A DNA stretch of 64,000 bases from Fundidesulfovibrio agrisoli (GCF_022808715.1 NZ_JAKZKX010000014.1:1-64000); one strand, 5' to 3'. Shown: positions 25,496 through 34,269, counted from the stretch's first letter. Program-made: numbers and translations. The notes: generated by a model from the letters alone, not told the origin.

Positions 25496-26687
25496 GCGTG
25501 TAGAACCGCCTGGCGTTGCGGGCCGTGTCGTAGAACTCCGCCACCCGCTGCTTGCCCCGTTCGGCCATTTCCAGGGCCTTCTCCCGGTCGGAGGCCAGCT
25601 CCATGACGGCGTCGGCCAGGGCGGCGGGGTTGCGCTGCTGCACGAGCATGCCGGTCACGCCCGTCTCCACCACTTCCCTGATCCCGCCCACGTCCGTGGC
25701 CACCACGGGCACGCGGCTGATGAGCGCCTCCATGATGACGGTGGGCAGGCCGTCGCGGTCGCCCGTGCGGCTCACTTTGCTGGGCATCACGAAGATGTCG
25801 TGCTGGGCGATGAGCTCGGGGATTTTGGAGTGCAGCACGAAGCCGGGGAAATCCACCTTGTCCGCCAGGCCCAGCTTTTCGGCCTGCTTGCGCAGCGCGC
25901 CCTCGATCCTGCCGGAACCGGCCAGGGTCAGGCGGAAGTCCACGCCTTTGCCGCGCAGCAGGGCGCAGGCGTCCAGGAGCACGTCCAGCCCCTTGGTCTT
26001 CACGAAGCGGCCGATGGCGAGCAGGCGGTAGGGCTGGCGCATGGGCACCTCGCCGGGGGCGGGGATGTCCCAGGAGAGCATGTTGCGCACCAGGTGGATG
26101 CGGTCCTTGCGGTCCTTGGTGAACTGGCGCAGGTAATCCACGTTGAAGCCCGCGTCGGTGCGCACGAAATCGGCGGCGGCGATCTTTTCCTCCAGGGCGC
26201 CGTCGGGCGGGTAGATGTCGCCCGCGCGGCCGGTGAAGCTGAAGGGAATGCCCGTGAGCATGGAGGCGGTCCAGGCGGCGGTGGCGGGGCCGTTGGCCCA
26301 GCCCGCGTGGATGTGGTCCACGCCGTCCTTCTGGAACATCCGCGCCAGCAGGCACCCGGCCAGGAAGGCCCAGGAGTTCTCGCCGGTCTGCTCCAGGTCG
26401 CGCCAGAACCGGCCCAGCACCATCCTGGCGGCGTTCCTGAAAAGTTCCTTGTGGTTGGAATGCCACCAGGCCATGGCAGCCAGCCCCCGGCCGGTGCTGC
26501 GCGAGCCCAGCCGGACCACCGGGGCGCACTTGGCCTCCATATCCGCGCCGATGTGCTTGGACAGGCGGCCGTAGAGCGTATAGACCGTCACGGGCATACC
26601 GAGGTTGCGCAATGCTGCAACCTCCCCGACGACGAACGTTTCAGAGGGTTTGGGATACCAAAGCGTGACGTATGCTGTGCGTGCCAT
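25464..26687 (-). CDS. Glycosyltransferase family 4
   Basis: 407 residues from the ATG at 26687 (conserved start TAYVTLWYPKPSETFVVGEV). It has the GT-B fold: an N-terminal acceptor domain and a C-terminal donor domain (AIGRFVKTKGLDVLLDACALL, MPSKVSRTGDRDGLPTVIMEALISRVPVVATDVGG). The SETFV opening resembles the exopolysaccharide GT4 group with WcaL/AmsK-like enzymes. It is convergent with, and overlaps, the preceding GT4 gene; together with the flippase they form a glycan-assembly locus. Confidence 0.9.
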   Translation of the reverse strand: MARTAYVTLWYPKPSETFVVGEVAALRNLGMPVTVYTLYGRLSKHIGADMEAKCAPVVRLGSRSTGRGLAAMAWWHSNHKELFRNAARMVLGRFWRDLEQTGENSWAFLAGCLLARMFQKDGVDHIHAGWANGPATAAWTASMLTGIPFSFTGRAGDIYPPDGALEEKIAAADFVRTDAGFNVDYLRQFTKDRKDRIHLVRNMLSWDIPAPGEVPMRQPYRLLAIGRFVKTKGLDVLLDACALLRGKGVDFRLTLAGSGRIEGALRKQAEKLGLADKVDFPGFVLHSKIPELIAQHDIFVMPSKVSRTGDRDGLPTVIMEALISRVPVVATDVGGIREVVETGVTGMLVQQRNPAALADAVMELASDREKALEMAERGKQRVAEFYDTARNARRFYTLIAGREPDPR

Positions 26688-26783
26688 GGGTGCTGCTTGA
26701 CCCGGAGCGGGTTGTTCAACCCCGGGCAGATCCGATAGCATTCCTGGACGTTCGACTCAATAGACAACTTCCTGGACGGAAAA

Positions 26784-27656
26784 ATGAGTGCAACAGGCTT
26801 CGTCAGGCGCATCGGGGCGCATGAATCAATCGCCGGAGGGCTGCATACGGCCTTCGAGCGCATCGCCAGCGTGGGCGGCACCGCCCTGCAGATTTTCACC
26901 CGCAACCAGCGCCAGTGGGACGCCGCCCCCGTCTCGGACGAGGAGGCGGCCCTGTTCGCCCAAGCCTGGGAGCGCTGGGGGAGCTACCCCGTGGCCAGCC
27001 ACGCCTCCTACCTCATCAACGTGGCCTCGCCGGACGATGCGCTGCGGAAGCGTTCCGTGGCGGCCCTTGCCGCCGAGTTGGAGCGCTGCCGCAGGCTGGG
27101 AGTGTCCTGGGTGGTGCTGCACCCCGGAGCGCGCGGCGGCTCTCCGGTGGAGGAGGCGATGGCCCGCGCGGCCGCCTCGCTGGACCAGGCCTTCGAGGGC
27201 GGCGGGGAGGACGGCCCCCTGATCCTGCTGGAGAACACCGCCGGGCAGGGCAGCGCCCTGGGCGGCGACCTCGCCGAACTGGCGGCCATCGCCGGGCTCT
27301 CGCGCCATCCGAGCCGGATCGGCTTCTGTTTCGACACCTGCCACGGCTTCGCCGCTGGCTACGACGTACGCAGCGCCGAGGGCCTCGACGCCGCCCTGTC
27401 GCACCTGGACACGGCGCGGCTGCTCCTGCTGCACGTGAACGACTCCAAAGGCGGGCTGGGCTCCCACCTGGACCGGCACGAGCACATCGGCCAGGGGGCC
27501 ATCGGGCCGGAAGGCTTCTCCGCCATCGTCAACCACCCCCGGCTGGCCGGGCTGCCCATGATCCTGGAGACGCACAAGGAGAAGGACCTGTCCGAGGACG
27601 TGCGCAACCTTGCCGCCCTGCGCGCCCTCTTGGCCGAGAACAGGCCCTTGGGCTGA
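26784..27656 (+). CDS. nfo: Endonuclease IV (AP endonuclease)
   Basis: 290 residues. It is a TIM-barrel enzyme using three metal ions to cut DNA at abasic sites in base-excision repair. Conserved parts are GAHESIAGGL at the start, NQRQW, SHASYLIN, LHPGA, LENTAGQG, FCFDTCHGFAAGYD, HVNDSKGGLGSHLDRHEHIGQG and ILETHKEK, which carry the metal-ligand His, Glu and Asp residues. All appear intact. It is transcribed divergently from the GT4 gene. Confidence 0.96.
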   Translation: MSATGFVRRIGAHESIAGGLHTAFERIASVGGTALQIFTRNQRQWDAAPVSDEEAALFAQAWERWGSYPVASHASYLINVASPDDALRKRSVAALAAELERCRRLGVSWVVLHPGARGGSPVEEAMARAAASLDQAFEGGGEDGPLILLENTAGQGSALGGDLAELAAIAGLSRHPSRIGFCFDTCHGFAAGYDVRSAEGLDAALSHLDTARLLLLHVNDSKGGLGSHLDRHEHIGQGAIGPEGFSAIVNHPRLAGLPMILETHKEKDLSEDVRNLAALRALLAENRPLG

Positions 27657-27796
27657 ACCGGCCGTGCGGCTACCCGGTTGAGGGCGGTTGCCTGGGCGGT
27701 TGCCTGGGCGGCGTGGAATCGTGTAGGGGGGATAATCCGGCGTGGCGGCCAGGAAGTCGCCGCGCGGATTCGATAAGCAACAGGAGGCTTGCGGAA

Positions 27797-28831
27797 ATGG
27801 CCGGGAACAATACAGCGAAAGTGGTCGTCTTCATCGTCATGGGAGCCGCGTTGGCCTTGGGTGCGGGCATCGCCTACATGAACAGGCAGGAGGCCCCCGA
27901 ACCCAAACCGGCGCAGCAGGCCCAGATAGCCGAGACGCCGCCGCCAGCCGCTGCCCCCTCCCCGGCGCAGCCGCAGCCCGAGCCCGGCGCGCAGGCCCCC
28001 AAGGCCGAGAGCGTGGCCGACCCCTATGCGGCGTCCAGCGATCCGCACAAGGTCACCACCGGCTCCGATGCGGCGCGGGTGGCCAAGCTGGGCCGCTCCG
28101 TGCCCATGGAAGGCCAGCAGGCCGAAGCCGCCCAGGGAGCGCGGGAATCCGCCCAGGACGACGACCAGCCCGGCCTCCCCGCCGGGTTGTGGACCGTGCG
28201 GCAGCCTGGCGGCGAAAGGCCCGTCCCAGCTCCGGCCACACCTGCGGCCCCTGCCTCTGAAGCCGCCGCCCCCGCAGCCGCCGCTGCTGCTCCCGCTCCG
28301 GCTGCCGCTCCCGCCATGGAACCCGCCAAACCCGCCAAGGCGCAGAAGCCCGAAAAACCCGCGATGGCGGAAAAGGCCGAAAAAGCCCAGAAGCCCGAGA
28401 AACCGGCCGCGCCCGAGAAGAAGGAAACCCCCGCCAAGGCGCCCGCCGAGGCGAAGCAGGCTCCGGCCAAGGCCGACGCGGCTGACACCGGGGCGCAGGC
28501 CTCGGGCAAGATCCTGGAAGTCACGGCCAAGACCGTTTCAGGCGCGCTGGTGCTGACCGTGGTCACGGACGCGCCCGTGGAGAAGGTGCTCACGGCGCGC
28601 TACAAGGGCCCCACCCGAGTGGTGGTGGACGTCGTGGGCCACTGGCAGGGCGGGGTGAAGCCCTCCCTGGCCTCGGAGGCGGATTTCGTGGAGAAGGTGC
28701 GCCTGGGCATGCACCCGGACAGGCTGCGCATCGTGTTCGACTACCGCGACAAGCAGTCGGAAGGCGGCGCGGAGCCCAAGGTCGAGAAGCAGGCCAAGGG
28801 CGTGGTGATTACGCTGCCGCCTGCCAAGTAA
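27797..28831 (+). CDS. Membrane-anchored AMIN-domain protein with A/P/K-rich linker
   Basis: 344 residues from the ATG at 27797, with AGGAGG upstream. A single N-terminal helix (about 8-28) anchors it. Residues 35-235 are low-complexity Ala/Pro/Lys/Glu, with imperfect repeats such as KAQKPEKPAMAEKAEKAQKP. The last 105 residues form an AMIN-like domain (KILEVTAKTVSGALVLTV, TRVVVDVVG, LRIVFDYRD). AMIN domains bind the cell wall or target proteins to it in the periplasm. The long linker would let the domain reach peptidoglycan. Its partner is unknown. Confidence 0.82.
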   Translation: MAGNNTAKVVVFIVMGAALALGAGIAYMNRQEAPEPKPAQQAQIAETPPPAAAPSPAQPQPEPGAQAPKAESVADPYAASSDPHKVTTGSDAARVAKLGRSVPMEGQQAEAAQGARESAQDDDQPGLPAGLWTVRQPGGERPVPAPATPAAPASEAAAPAAAAAAPAPAAAPAMEPAKPAKAQKPEKPAMAEKAEKAQKPEKPAAPEKKETPAKAPAEAKQAPAKADAADTGAQASGKILEVTAKTVSGALVLTVVTDAPVEKVLTARYKGPTRVVVDVVGHWQGGVKPSLASEADFVEKVRLGMHPDRLRIVFDYRDKQSEGGAEPKVEKQAKGVVITLPPAK

Positions 28832-28870
28832 GGGGAATCCCAGCGGAACATCACTGTTCTAGTCAAGTGA

Positions 28871-28908
28871 AAGGGATTCCAGGGCGTGCCCTGGAATCCC
28901 TTTTGTTT
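28871..28908. terminator. Intrinsic terminator between convergent genes
   Basis: A 15-bp perfect stem, AAGGGATTCCAGGGC with its complement, loop GT, followed by TTTTG on the plus strand. It ends the AMIN gene and may also serve the convergent gene at 28928. Confidence 0.9.
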
Positions 28909-28927
28909 TGCTCTGTTCTACGTTGCC

Positions 28928-29341
28928 TCAGGCGCTGGCCTTCAAGCCGGTGGTGCCGGACGACCCCGCCGCCAGCTTGGAGAGCTGCTGCTGGAGCTGG
29001 GCCATCTGGGCCTGCAGCCCCTCCACCACGGCCTCCTTGGCTTCGTCCGGGATGGTGCTCTGCTCCACCTTGTCGATCTTCTTCTGGAGCTCTTCGATCT
29101 TCTTCTTGATGGCCTCGGCGCTGTCCCCGCTTGAGCTGGAGGAGGCGTCCGTGGCCTGTCCGCTCTGCTGGGCCAGGATGCTGGAGAGCTCCTTGGCGGC
29201 GTCGGAGATGTCCACGGTGTCCGAGCCGCCGGAGCTGCTGGAGGCCTGGCTCTTGGCCGTGGCCGCCCGGCTCGAATTGGCCTGGATGGCGGCGTAGGGG
29301 TTGGCTGCGCTGGTGCCGGTGATCTGGTTGATGGCGGCCAT
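28928..29341 (-). CDS. Small Ser/Gln-rich coiled-coil protein (FlxA-like)
   Basis: 137 residues, with AGGAGG upstream of the ATG. The N-terminal half is Ser/Ala-rich with the phrase TVDISDAAKELSSIL, also seen in flagellar-associated proteins such as FlgM. The C-terminal half (about 75-120) is a clear amphipathic coiled coil (AIKKKIEELQKKIDKVE, LQAQMAQLQQQLSKL). The whole resembles FlxA-like proteins of unclear function. There is no signal peptide. It stands alone after a convergent terminator. Confidence 0.7.
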   Translation of the reverse strand: MAAINQITGTSAANPYAAIQANSSRAATAKSQASSSSGGSDTVDISDAAKELSSILAQQSGQATDASSSSSGDSAEAIKKKIEELQKKIDKVEQSTIPDEAKEAVVEGLQAQMAQLQQQLSKLAAGSSGTTGLKASA

Positions 29342-29419
29342 GGGGTCCTCCTGGCGGTGTTCTCGGCTGCGGCAGAATCTGCCGCCCCGCTCATGCCAGC
29401 AGGAAGCGTTCCAGCCGCC

Positions 29420-29740
29420 TCACTCCCCCGAGAACAGGCGCAGCCCGGCGACACCGGCGGCGATCATGGCCATGCAGGCAAGCCGCCCCAAACTGGTTGA
29501 TTCGCCGAAGAAGACGATGCCCGCCAGGGCCACGCCGACGGCCCCGATGCCGGTCCACACGGCGTAGGCCGTGCCGATGGGCAGCTGCCGGGAGGCCAGG
29601 CCAAGCAGCGCGATGCTGGCCAGCATGCTGACCGCGACCAGCACGGTGGGCAGGGGCCTGCTGAAGCCGTCGGTGGTCTTGAGCCCGGCGGCCCAGCCGA
29701 TCTCGAAAAGGGCGGCCAGAAAAAGAATTGCCCAGGCCAT
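29420..29740 (-). CDS. sugE: Small multidrug resistance family exporter (SugE/Gdx type)
   Basis: 106 residues with four membrane helices. The membrane Glu in LAALFEIGWAAGLK matches the essential Glu of SMR proton antiporters, and the GLKTTDGFSRPLP phrase marks the SugE/Gdx branch, which exports guanidinium and some quaternary ammonium ions. It works as an antiparallel dimer in the inner membrane. A strong AAGGAGG site precedes it. I saw no guanidine riboswitch in the short leader, which is mostly the jag terminator. Confidence 0.88.
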   Translation of the reverse strand: MAWAILFLAALFEIGWAAGLKTTDGFSRPLPTVLVAVSMLASIALLGLASRQLPIGTAYAVWTGIGAVGVALAGIVFFGESTSLGRLACMAMIAAGVAGLRLFSGE

Positions 29741-29766
29741 GCTCAGCGCCTCCTTGGTTTGGCGTG

Positions 29767-29802
29767 AAAAGCAAAGGGCCGGAGGATTGCCCCCGGCCCT
29801 TG
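29767..29802 (-). terminator. Intrinsic terminator of the rpmH-jag operon
   Basis: On the minus strand AAGGGCCGG pairs with CCGGCCCTT across a 10-base loop, then TGCTTTT. It lies 22 bp past the jag stop. Confidence 0.88.
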
Positions 29803-29824
29803 TGAACTGTGTTTGCCGCCCGGT

Positions 29825-30970
29825 CTACTGCTGCGGCTGGTTCTCGGCCTTGGGGCGCCTGGGCACGATGATGACCCGCTTCATGGGGCCGTCGCCCTTG
29901 CTGCGCGTCTGGATGGTCTCGTCGGCCTGCAGGGTCAGGTGCACCACGCGGCGATGGTAGGAGCTCAGGGGCTTGGTGCTCTGCGGGCGGCCCAGGTTCT
30001 TGGCCTTGTCCGCCAGATACAGGGCCATCTTGCGCAGGTTGTCGTCCTGCTTCTCACGGTATTCGCCGGTGTTGATCTGCACGCGCACCGGGCTCTCCCA
30101 GCGGCGGGCCATGATGCGGTTGGCCAGGTACTGCAGGGCGGCGAGGGTCTGGCCCTCGCGGCCGATGAGCAGGCCGGAGTGCTCCTCGTCCTGGATGATG
30201 ACGCTCAGGCGGCTGGCCGTGCCCTCGATCTCCATGGCGGGCTCCTGCTCCAGGATGGGGGTCAGCAGTCGCAGCATGATCTCGGAGGCCAGATCCTTGA
30301 GTTCCTGGGAGGCCGGGGTCTGGTCCACGCCTTCGGGCAGGTCGTCGTCCAGGGCGGCGTCGGAGAGGTCGCGGCCGGAGGCCTCAAAACCTTCCGGACG
30401 GGCTTCGTCGCGCTGACGGGCGGCCTGCTCCCCACGGGAGCGGTCGCGCCTGGGCCTGCGGGAGCGGGAGCGGCGGCCTTCTCCCCCTTCGCGGGGCTGG
30501 GCGGCGGCCTCTTCTCCCGCGCCTTCCTCGCCGGATGCCTCCGTTGCCTGCCGGGCTGGCGCGGCCTCGCGGGGCTTGCGCTGCTGGCCACGACCGCCGC
30601 GGCCCCTGGGCTCGCGGCCCTTCTGCGGGGCGGGCGCGGCCTCGGCGGAGTCGTCGCCCGAAGCCTGTGCGGCAGCCTGTGCGGATACCGGGGCGGCCGG
30701 GGCCTCGGCCCCAGGGGCGGACGCAGCCGCGGGAGCTGCGGCGGCCTTGGGGGCCTCCTCGCATTCGCACATGGCGGCCTTCACGGCCGGGTCATGGCGG
30801 CGGCGGGCCTTGATCTGGGCCTTCTTCTTGCCCACCAGCCCGAAGATGCCGGTGGAGCCGCCGGTGATGATCTCAACCTCGAGCTTGTCGCGTTCCGTGG
30901 TGAAGAACCGGCACGCCTCGCTGATGGCGTCGTCGACGGTTTTCCCGGTGAACGTGTTGAAGTCGCTCAT
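29825..30970 (-). CDS. khpB: RNA-binding protein Jag/KhpB
   Basis: 381 residues with the three-part Jag layout. The N-terminal Jag domain (about 1-55) contains KTVDDAISEACRFF and TGIFGLVGKKKAQIKAR. A long Ala/Arg/Glu-rich disordered linker (about 60-215) follows. The C-terminus has a KH domain (SGLLIGREGQTLAALQYLAN) and an R3H domain ending near SSYHRRVVHLTL. The linker is longer than in Firmicutes relatives. Jag binds RNA and is classically encoded after yidC, as here. It has a good AAGGAG site and a 9-bp gap to yidC. Confidence 0.94.
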   Translation of the reverse strand: MSDFNTFTGKTVDDAISEACRFFTTERDKLEVEIITGGSTGIFGLVGKKKAQIKARRRHDPAVKAAMCECEEAPKAAAAPAAASAPGAEAPAAPVSAQAAAQASGDDSAEAAPAPQKGREPRGRGGRGQQRKPREAAPARQATEASGEEGAGEEAAAQPREGGEGRRSRSRRPRRDRSRGEQAARQRDEARPEGFEASGRDLSDAALDDDLPEGVDQTPASQELKDLASEIMLRLLTPILEQEPAMEIEGTASRLSVIIQDEEHSGLLIGREGQTLAALQYLANRIMARRWESPVRVQINTGEYREKQDDNLRKMALYLADKAKNLGRPQSTKPLSSYHRRVVHLTLQADETIQTRSKGDGPMKRVIIVPRRPKAENQPQQ

Positions 30971-30979
30971 GGAAGCTCC

Positions 30980-32590
30980 TTAAGCCTTCTTGGGGGCGGG
31001 AGCGGTGCTTCCCTTCATGAGCAGCCACTGCTGGGTGATGGAGAGCACGTTGTTCACCAGCCAGTAGACCACCAGACCGGCGGGGAAGTTCAGGAACATG
31101 AACGTGAAGATCACGGGCATGAACATCATCACCTTGGCCTGGGTGGGGTCGCCGGGAGGGGGCGACATCTTCTGCTGCAGGAACATGGTGGCGCCCATGA
31201 TCAGCGGCGTCACGTAGAAGGGGTCCTTGGCGGAGAGGTCGGCCAGCCAGAGGATGTCCGTGAAGGGCACATGCGCGATGAAGGGGGCGTGGCGCAGCTC
31301 GATGGAGTTGAGCAGCGCCTGGTACAGGCCGAAGAACACCGGGATCTGCACCAGGATGGGCAGGCAGCCGCCCGCCGGGTTGACCTTGTAGGTCTTGTAG
31401 AGCTGCATCAGCTCTTCGTTCATCTTGTTGCGGTCGTCGGGGTACTTCTCGCGGATGGCGGCCATCATGGGCTGGAGTTTGCGCATCTTCTCCATGGACT
31501 GGTAGCTCTTCTGGGAGAGCGGCCAGAACAGCAGCTTGATGATGACCGTCAGCAGGATGATGGCCACGCCGTAGTTGCCCACGAAGCCGTGCAGCAGGTC
31601 CAGCAGCCAGAGGCAGGCCTCGGCCAGGATGTGGAACATGCCGTAGTCCAGGGCGATCTTCAGGTCGCCGGGGGCGGCGGCCAGGGTGGCGCGCTCCTTG
31701 GGGCCGAGGAAGTAGCTGTTGTCCACCTTGACGGGCTGGCCGGGGGCGAGGGCGATGTTGTCCTTCTCGGCGGCCAGGCGGGTGATGCCGTCGATGTACT
31801 GGAGCTTCAGCACGGCGGCCCCGCTGGGGATCACGGCGGAAATGAAGTAGTTGCTCTCCACGGCGGCCCACCTGCCGCCGCTCTCGACCACCTTGCCGTC
31901 CTTGATCTTGTCCAGGCTGGTGATCTCTTCCAGGCTCTTGTCCAGGTAGGCGGCGCGGGTGGGGTTGTAGTTGGCTTCGCCGCCGGTGAGGCTGCCGCCC
32001 GCCAGGGTGAAGGTCAGCCTGGAGGTCTGGGCGCTCTGCGAGGTCAGGGTGACGGCCTCGTCGATCAGGTAGGTGTCGGCGTGGAAGGTCAGCTCGCGCT
32101 TGATCTCCAGGCCGTTCTGGGTGCCGGTGAAAACCAGCGTGGCGGACTGGCCCTTGGCCAGGGAGGTGTCCTTGGCGTCGGTGGCCCAGTTCACGGTGCG
32201 CCAGGTGGCCTGCCCGTCAACGATGAGGCCCAGGGGGGCCTTGGCGGCGGCCTCCTCGGTGAGGTCCATGTTGGGGGAGTTCTTGGCCAGGGTCAGCTTG
32301 AAATTGTTCAGCGTGAAGTGCTGGAGCACGCCGCCGGAGCTGAGCAGGGTGGCCTTGTACAGCGGGGTGCTGACCACGATGGGCGTGCCGGTCATGGGTT
32401 CGGCGGCGGCCAGGGTGGCGTCGGGCTTGCCGGCGGGCTTGCCCGCCGGGGCGGCGTCGGGCTTCTTCTGCGCGGCCTCCTGCTGCGGGGCCTTCTGGAC
32501 CATGCTGTACTGCGGGAAGAAATACTGCCAGGCGATCAGGACGCCCAGGCACAGGACGATGGCGATCAGGACGCGCTTGTTGTTTTCCAT
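30980..32590 (-). CDS. yidC: Membrane protein insertase YidC
   Basis: 536 residues, the long Gram-negative form. Helix 1 lies at the N-terminus (VLIAIVLCLGVLIAWQYFF). A large periplasmic beta domain (about 55-330) follows, then the five-helix insertase core with YGVAIILLTVIIKLLFWPLSQKSYQSMEKM, which carries the hydrophilic-groove Arg region, and NPAGGCLPILVQIPVFFGLYQAL. It inserts inner-membrane proteins alone or with SecYEG. It sits in the classic rpmH-rnpA-yidD-yidC-jag order. Confidence 0.97.
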   Translation of the reverse strand: MENNKRVLIAIVLCLGVLIAWQYFFPQYSMVQKAPQQEAAQKKPDAAPAGKPAGKPDATLAAAEPMTGTPIVVSTPLYKATLLSSGGVLQHFTLNNFKLTLAKNSPNMDLTEEAAAKAPLGLIVDGQATWRTVNWATDAKDTSLAKGQSATLVFTGTQNGLEIKRELTFHADTYLIDEAVTLTSQSAQTSRLTFTLAGGSLTGGEANYNPTRAAYLDKSLEEITSLDKIKDGKVVESGGRWAAVESNYFISAVIPSGAAVLKLQYIDGITRLAAEKDNIALAPGQPVKVDNSYFLGPKERATLAAAPGDLKIALDYGMFHILAEACLWLLDLLHGFVGNYGVAIILLTVIIKLLFWPLSQKSYQSMEKMRKLQPMMAAIREKYPDDRNKMNEELMQLYKTYKVNPAGGCLPILVQIPVFFGLYQALLNSIELRHAPFIAHVPFTDILWLADLSAKDPFYVTPLIMGATMFLQQKMSPPPGDPTQAKVMMFMPVIFTFMFLNFPAGLVVYWLVNNVLSITQQWLLMKGSTAPAPKKA

Positions 32591-32602
32591 GACGTGAACA
32601 TC

Positions 32603-32869
32603 CTATTTCGCGGCAAGCCGCTCGCGGCGCCGCGCGGTGAACGCGTGCCAGCTCAGGTTGTGGGGGACGGGATCGTAGCCGGGTCTGCACAAGGGCTGAC
32701 ACCGCAGAAGCCGCCAGGCGGCCAGCAGGGAGCCGCGCAACGCGCCGTGCATGACGACGGCCTCGCGCGCGTATTCGGAACAGGAGGGTGTGAACCGGCA
32801 ATGCCCGGGAATCAAAGGGGAAAGGCAATACCGGTACATGGCTATAAGAGCCAAAATAAGCCTTTGCAT
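32603..32869 (-). CDS. yidD: Membrane insertion efficiency factor YidD
   Basis: 88 residues from the ATG at 32869. It has the family signature MYRYCLSPLIPGHCRFTPSC followed by SEYAREAVVMHGALRGS and the conserved cysteines in RCQPLCRPGYDPV. YidD is an amphipathic inner-membrane-associated protein that helps YidC. It lies 12 bp from yidC and 70 bp after rnpA. Confidence 0.95.
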   Translation of the reverse strand: MQRLILALIAMYRYCLSPLIPGHCRFTPSCSEYAREAVVMHGALRGSLLAAWRLLRCQPLCRPGYDPVPHNLSWHAFTARRRERLAAK

Positions 32870-32939
32870 AGTATCCCGAACCAGGCCTCGCAGCCTGGAC
32901 AATGGAGCCCGAAAGCCCCTGGAGGCGGCCCGTGCGGCC

Positions 32940-33467
32940 TCAGGCCGGTTCCGGCCGTGGCTGGCGTTCCTGATTGGCCTGGATTTTGGCGATTGCCGGC
33001 ATGAGGTCCACAGTGAGGAGCTCAAGCGTCAGGCCGGATGCGTCCAGATGTTTTTTCGGAACAGCCACGATGTCGATTCCGTCCGGAATTTCAGGGCCGT
33101 GGAGTCGAAAGAATTCCCGCAGGAGCCTTTTCACCCGGTTCCGCAGCACCGCATGGCCGGTTTTCTTGCTCACGGCCAGCCCAAGCCGCCAATGGTCGGC
33201 GCGGGCTGGCCGTTCGAGCACGAAAAGGATGAAACCCTTGGTGTGGTAGCGTCGGCCTCGCTCGTAACAGTCCAGGAATTGCTGGCGCTTGACGAGGTGA
33301 AAGGCCTTTGGAAATTCTAGACGCCCAGGCGTTTGCGGCCCTTGGCCCTGCGGCGGCGGATGATGGCCTGCCCGTTCTTCGTGCGGGAGCGCACCAGGAA
33401 ACCGTGGGTCCTCTTGCGCCGGGTGTTGGACGGCTGGTAGGTTCTCTTGCTCATGAGTCTTCTCCAT
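32940..33467 (-). CDS. rnpA: RNase P protein component, apparently N-terminally extended over rpmH
   Basis: The RNase P protein core ([18 protein letters not shown] to the C-terminus, with KRLLREFFR and RNRVKR) starts at about 33304. No ATG, GTG or TTG exists in this frame between the core and the ATG at 33467, which is 13 bp upstream of the rpmH start. From that ATG the protein is 175 residues, about 55 of them an extension read through rpmH in another frame. The same nested arrangement is known in Thermus. A promoter at 33493-33521 would start the mRNA just ahead of this ATG, excluding the earlier in-frame ATGs. A non-standard start near 33315 or an assembly error are the alternatives. Confidence 0.8.
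   Translation of the reverse strand: MEKTHEQENLPAVQHPAQEDPRFPGALPHEERAGHHPPPQGQGPQTPGRLEFPKAFHLVKRQQFLDCYERGRRYHTKGFILFVLERPARADHWRLGLAVSKKTGHAVLRNRVKRLLREFFRLHGPEIPDGIDIVAVPKKHLDASGLTLELLTVDLMPAIAKIQANQERQPRPEPA
33317..33454 (-). CDS. rpmH: 50S ribosomal protein L34
   Basis: 45 residues: a very basic protein beginning [18 protein letters not shown] and ending [10 protein letters not shown], the full L34 signature at normal length. GGAGAAG six bases before the ATG is a good ribosome binding site. It is first in the conserved rpmH-rnpA-yidD-yidC-jag operon. The whole gene lies inside the probable rnpA reading frame, offset by one base. Confidence 0.96.
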   Translation of the reverse strand: MSKRTYQPSNTRRKRTHGFLVRSRTKNGQAIIRRRRAKGRKRLGV

Positions 33468-33492
33468 ATCGTATTGAAAAAAGGAACTTGGC

Positions 33493-33521
33493 TTCATAGC
33501 CGGAAAGCGCGGTTTCGTCAA
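33493..33521 (-). promoter_or_regulatory. Sigma-70-type promoter of the rpmH operon
   Basis: On the minus strand: TTGACG, a 17-bp spacer, TATGAA. The predicted transcript start is near 33486, about 19 bases before the proposed rnpA ATG and 32 before the rpmH ATG. Confidence 0.75.
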
Positions 33522-33615
33522 GCGGCCCGCGCCCGGGCTGGACTTCCTTCCCGCGCGGGGCTACAGGCCCTGGAGTGGTAAAACCCATAACACCTTCTGT
33601 CAACAAGGACTCACC

Positions 33616-34269
33616 ATGCATCCAAAACTGAAGGAATTCCATCAGAGCCGTCTGGAGGAAACCGCCAAGGCGCTGCGCAAGAACAATTTCGGCGCCCACG
33701 TGGTTGAAACCGCGAAGGATGCCAAGGAGCTCATTCTGGGCACGCTGCTGCCCGAGTGCAAGCCCGGCTCAGTCTCCTTCGGGGGCTCCATGACCCTGGC
33801 CGAGAACGGCATCTATGAAGCGGTCAAGGCCGTGCCCGGCCTCAAGATTTTCGACACCTACAATTATTCCCTGCCCCCCGCCGAGATGGTGGAGCTGCGC
33901 AGGCAGGCCCTGTTGGCCGACCTGTTCATCACCAGCACCAACGCCGTGACCGAGCAGGGCGCGCTGGTGAACCTGGACGGCACCGGCAACCGCGTGGCAT
34001 CCCTGACCTTCGGCCCCAAGAAGGTCATCGTGGTGGCCGGGCGCAACAAGCTCTGCCCCGACGAATTCTCGGCCATGGAGCACATCCGCTCCCTGGCGGC
34101 CCCGGTGAACGCGGCGCGCCTGAGCAGGAAGACGCCCTGCGTGTCCACCCACCGCTGCGAGGACTGCCACTCCCCCGAGCGCATCTGCAACACCTGGACG
34201 ATCACCGTGAAGTCCGCCCCCAAGGAGCGGACCGTGGTGGTTCTCGTCAACGAAGACCTGGGCTTCTAG
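33616..34269 (+). CDS. LUD-domain (LutC/YkgG-like) protein
   Basis: 217 residues. It fits the LUD fold of lactate-utilisation proteins: SFGGSMTLAENGIYEAV near residue 55, the TSTNAVTEQGALVNLDGTGNRVA core, and FGPKKVIVVAGRNKL. A C-terminal cluster, C-x6-C-x2-C-x6-C in TPCVSTHRCEDCHSPERIC, is common in this short branch and could bind metal. No lutA/lutB iron-sulfur partners are adjacent, so an actual lactate oxidation role is not shown. A palindromic element begins on the last base of its stop codon. Confidence 0.88.
   Translation: MHPKLKEFHQSRLEETAKALRKNNFGAHVVETAKDAKELILGTLLPECKPGSVSFGGSMTLAENGIYEAVKAVPGLKIFDTYNYSLPPAEMVELRRQALLADLFITSTNAVTEQGALVNLDGTGNRVASLTFGPKKVIVVAGRNKLCPDEFSAMEHIRSLAAPVNAARLSRKTPCVSTHRCEDCHSPERICNTWTITVKSAPKERTVVVLVNEDLGF

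Noticed and set aside
29741..29824. Guanidine riboswitch ahead of the SugE-like exporter
   Set aside because: The 84-bp gap is accounted for by the jag terminator and ribosome binding site; no conserved riboswitch motifs were seen.
29813..33004. A very long plus-strand open frame of about 1060 codons
   Set aside because: It lies antisense to jag and yidC, which have clear family motifs. It is Gly/His/Leu/Val-rich in the manner of GC-rich mirror frames and has no recognisable domain.
33455..33615. Possible replication origin beside rpmH
   Set aside because: rpmH often neighbours dnaA and oriC, but no dnaA gene, DnaA-box cluster or AT-rich unwinding element is visible here.
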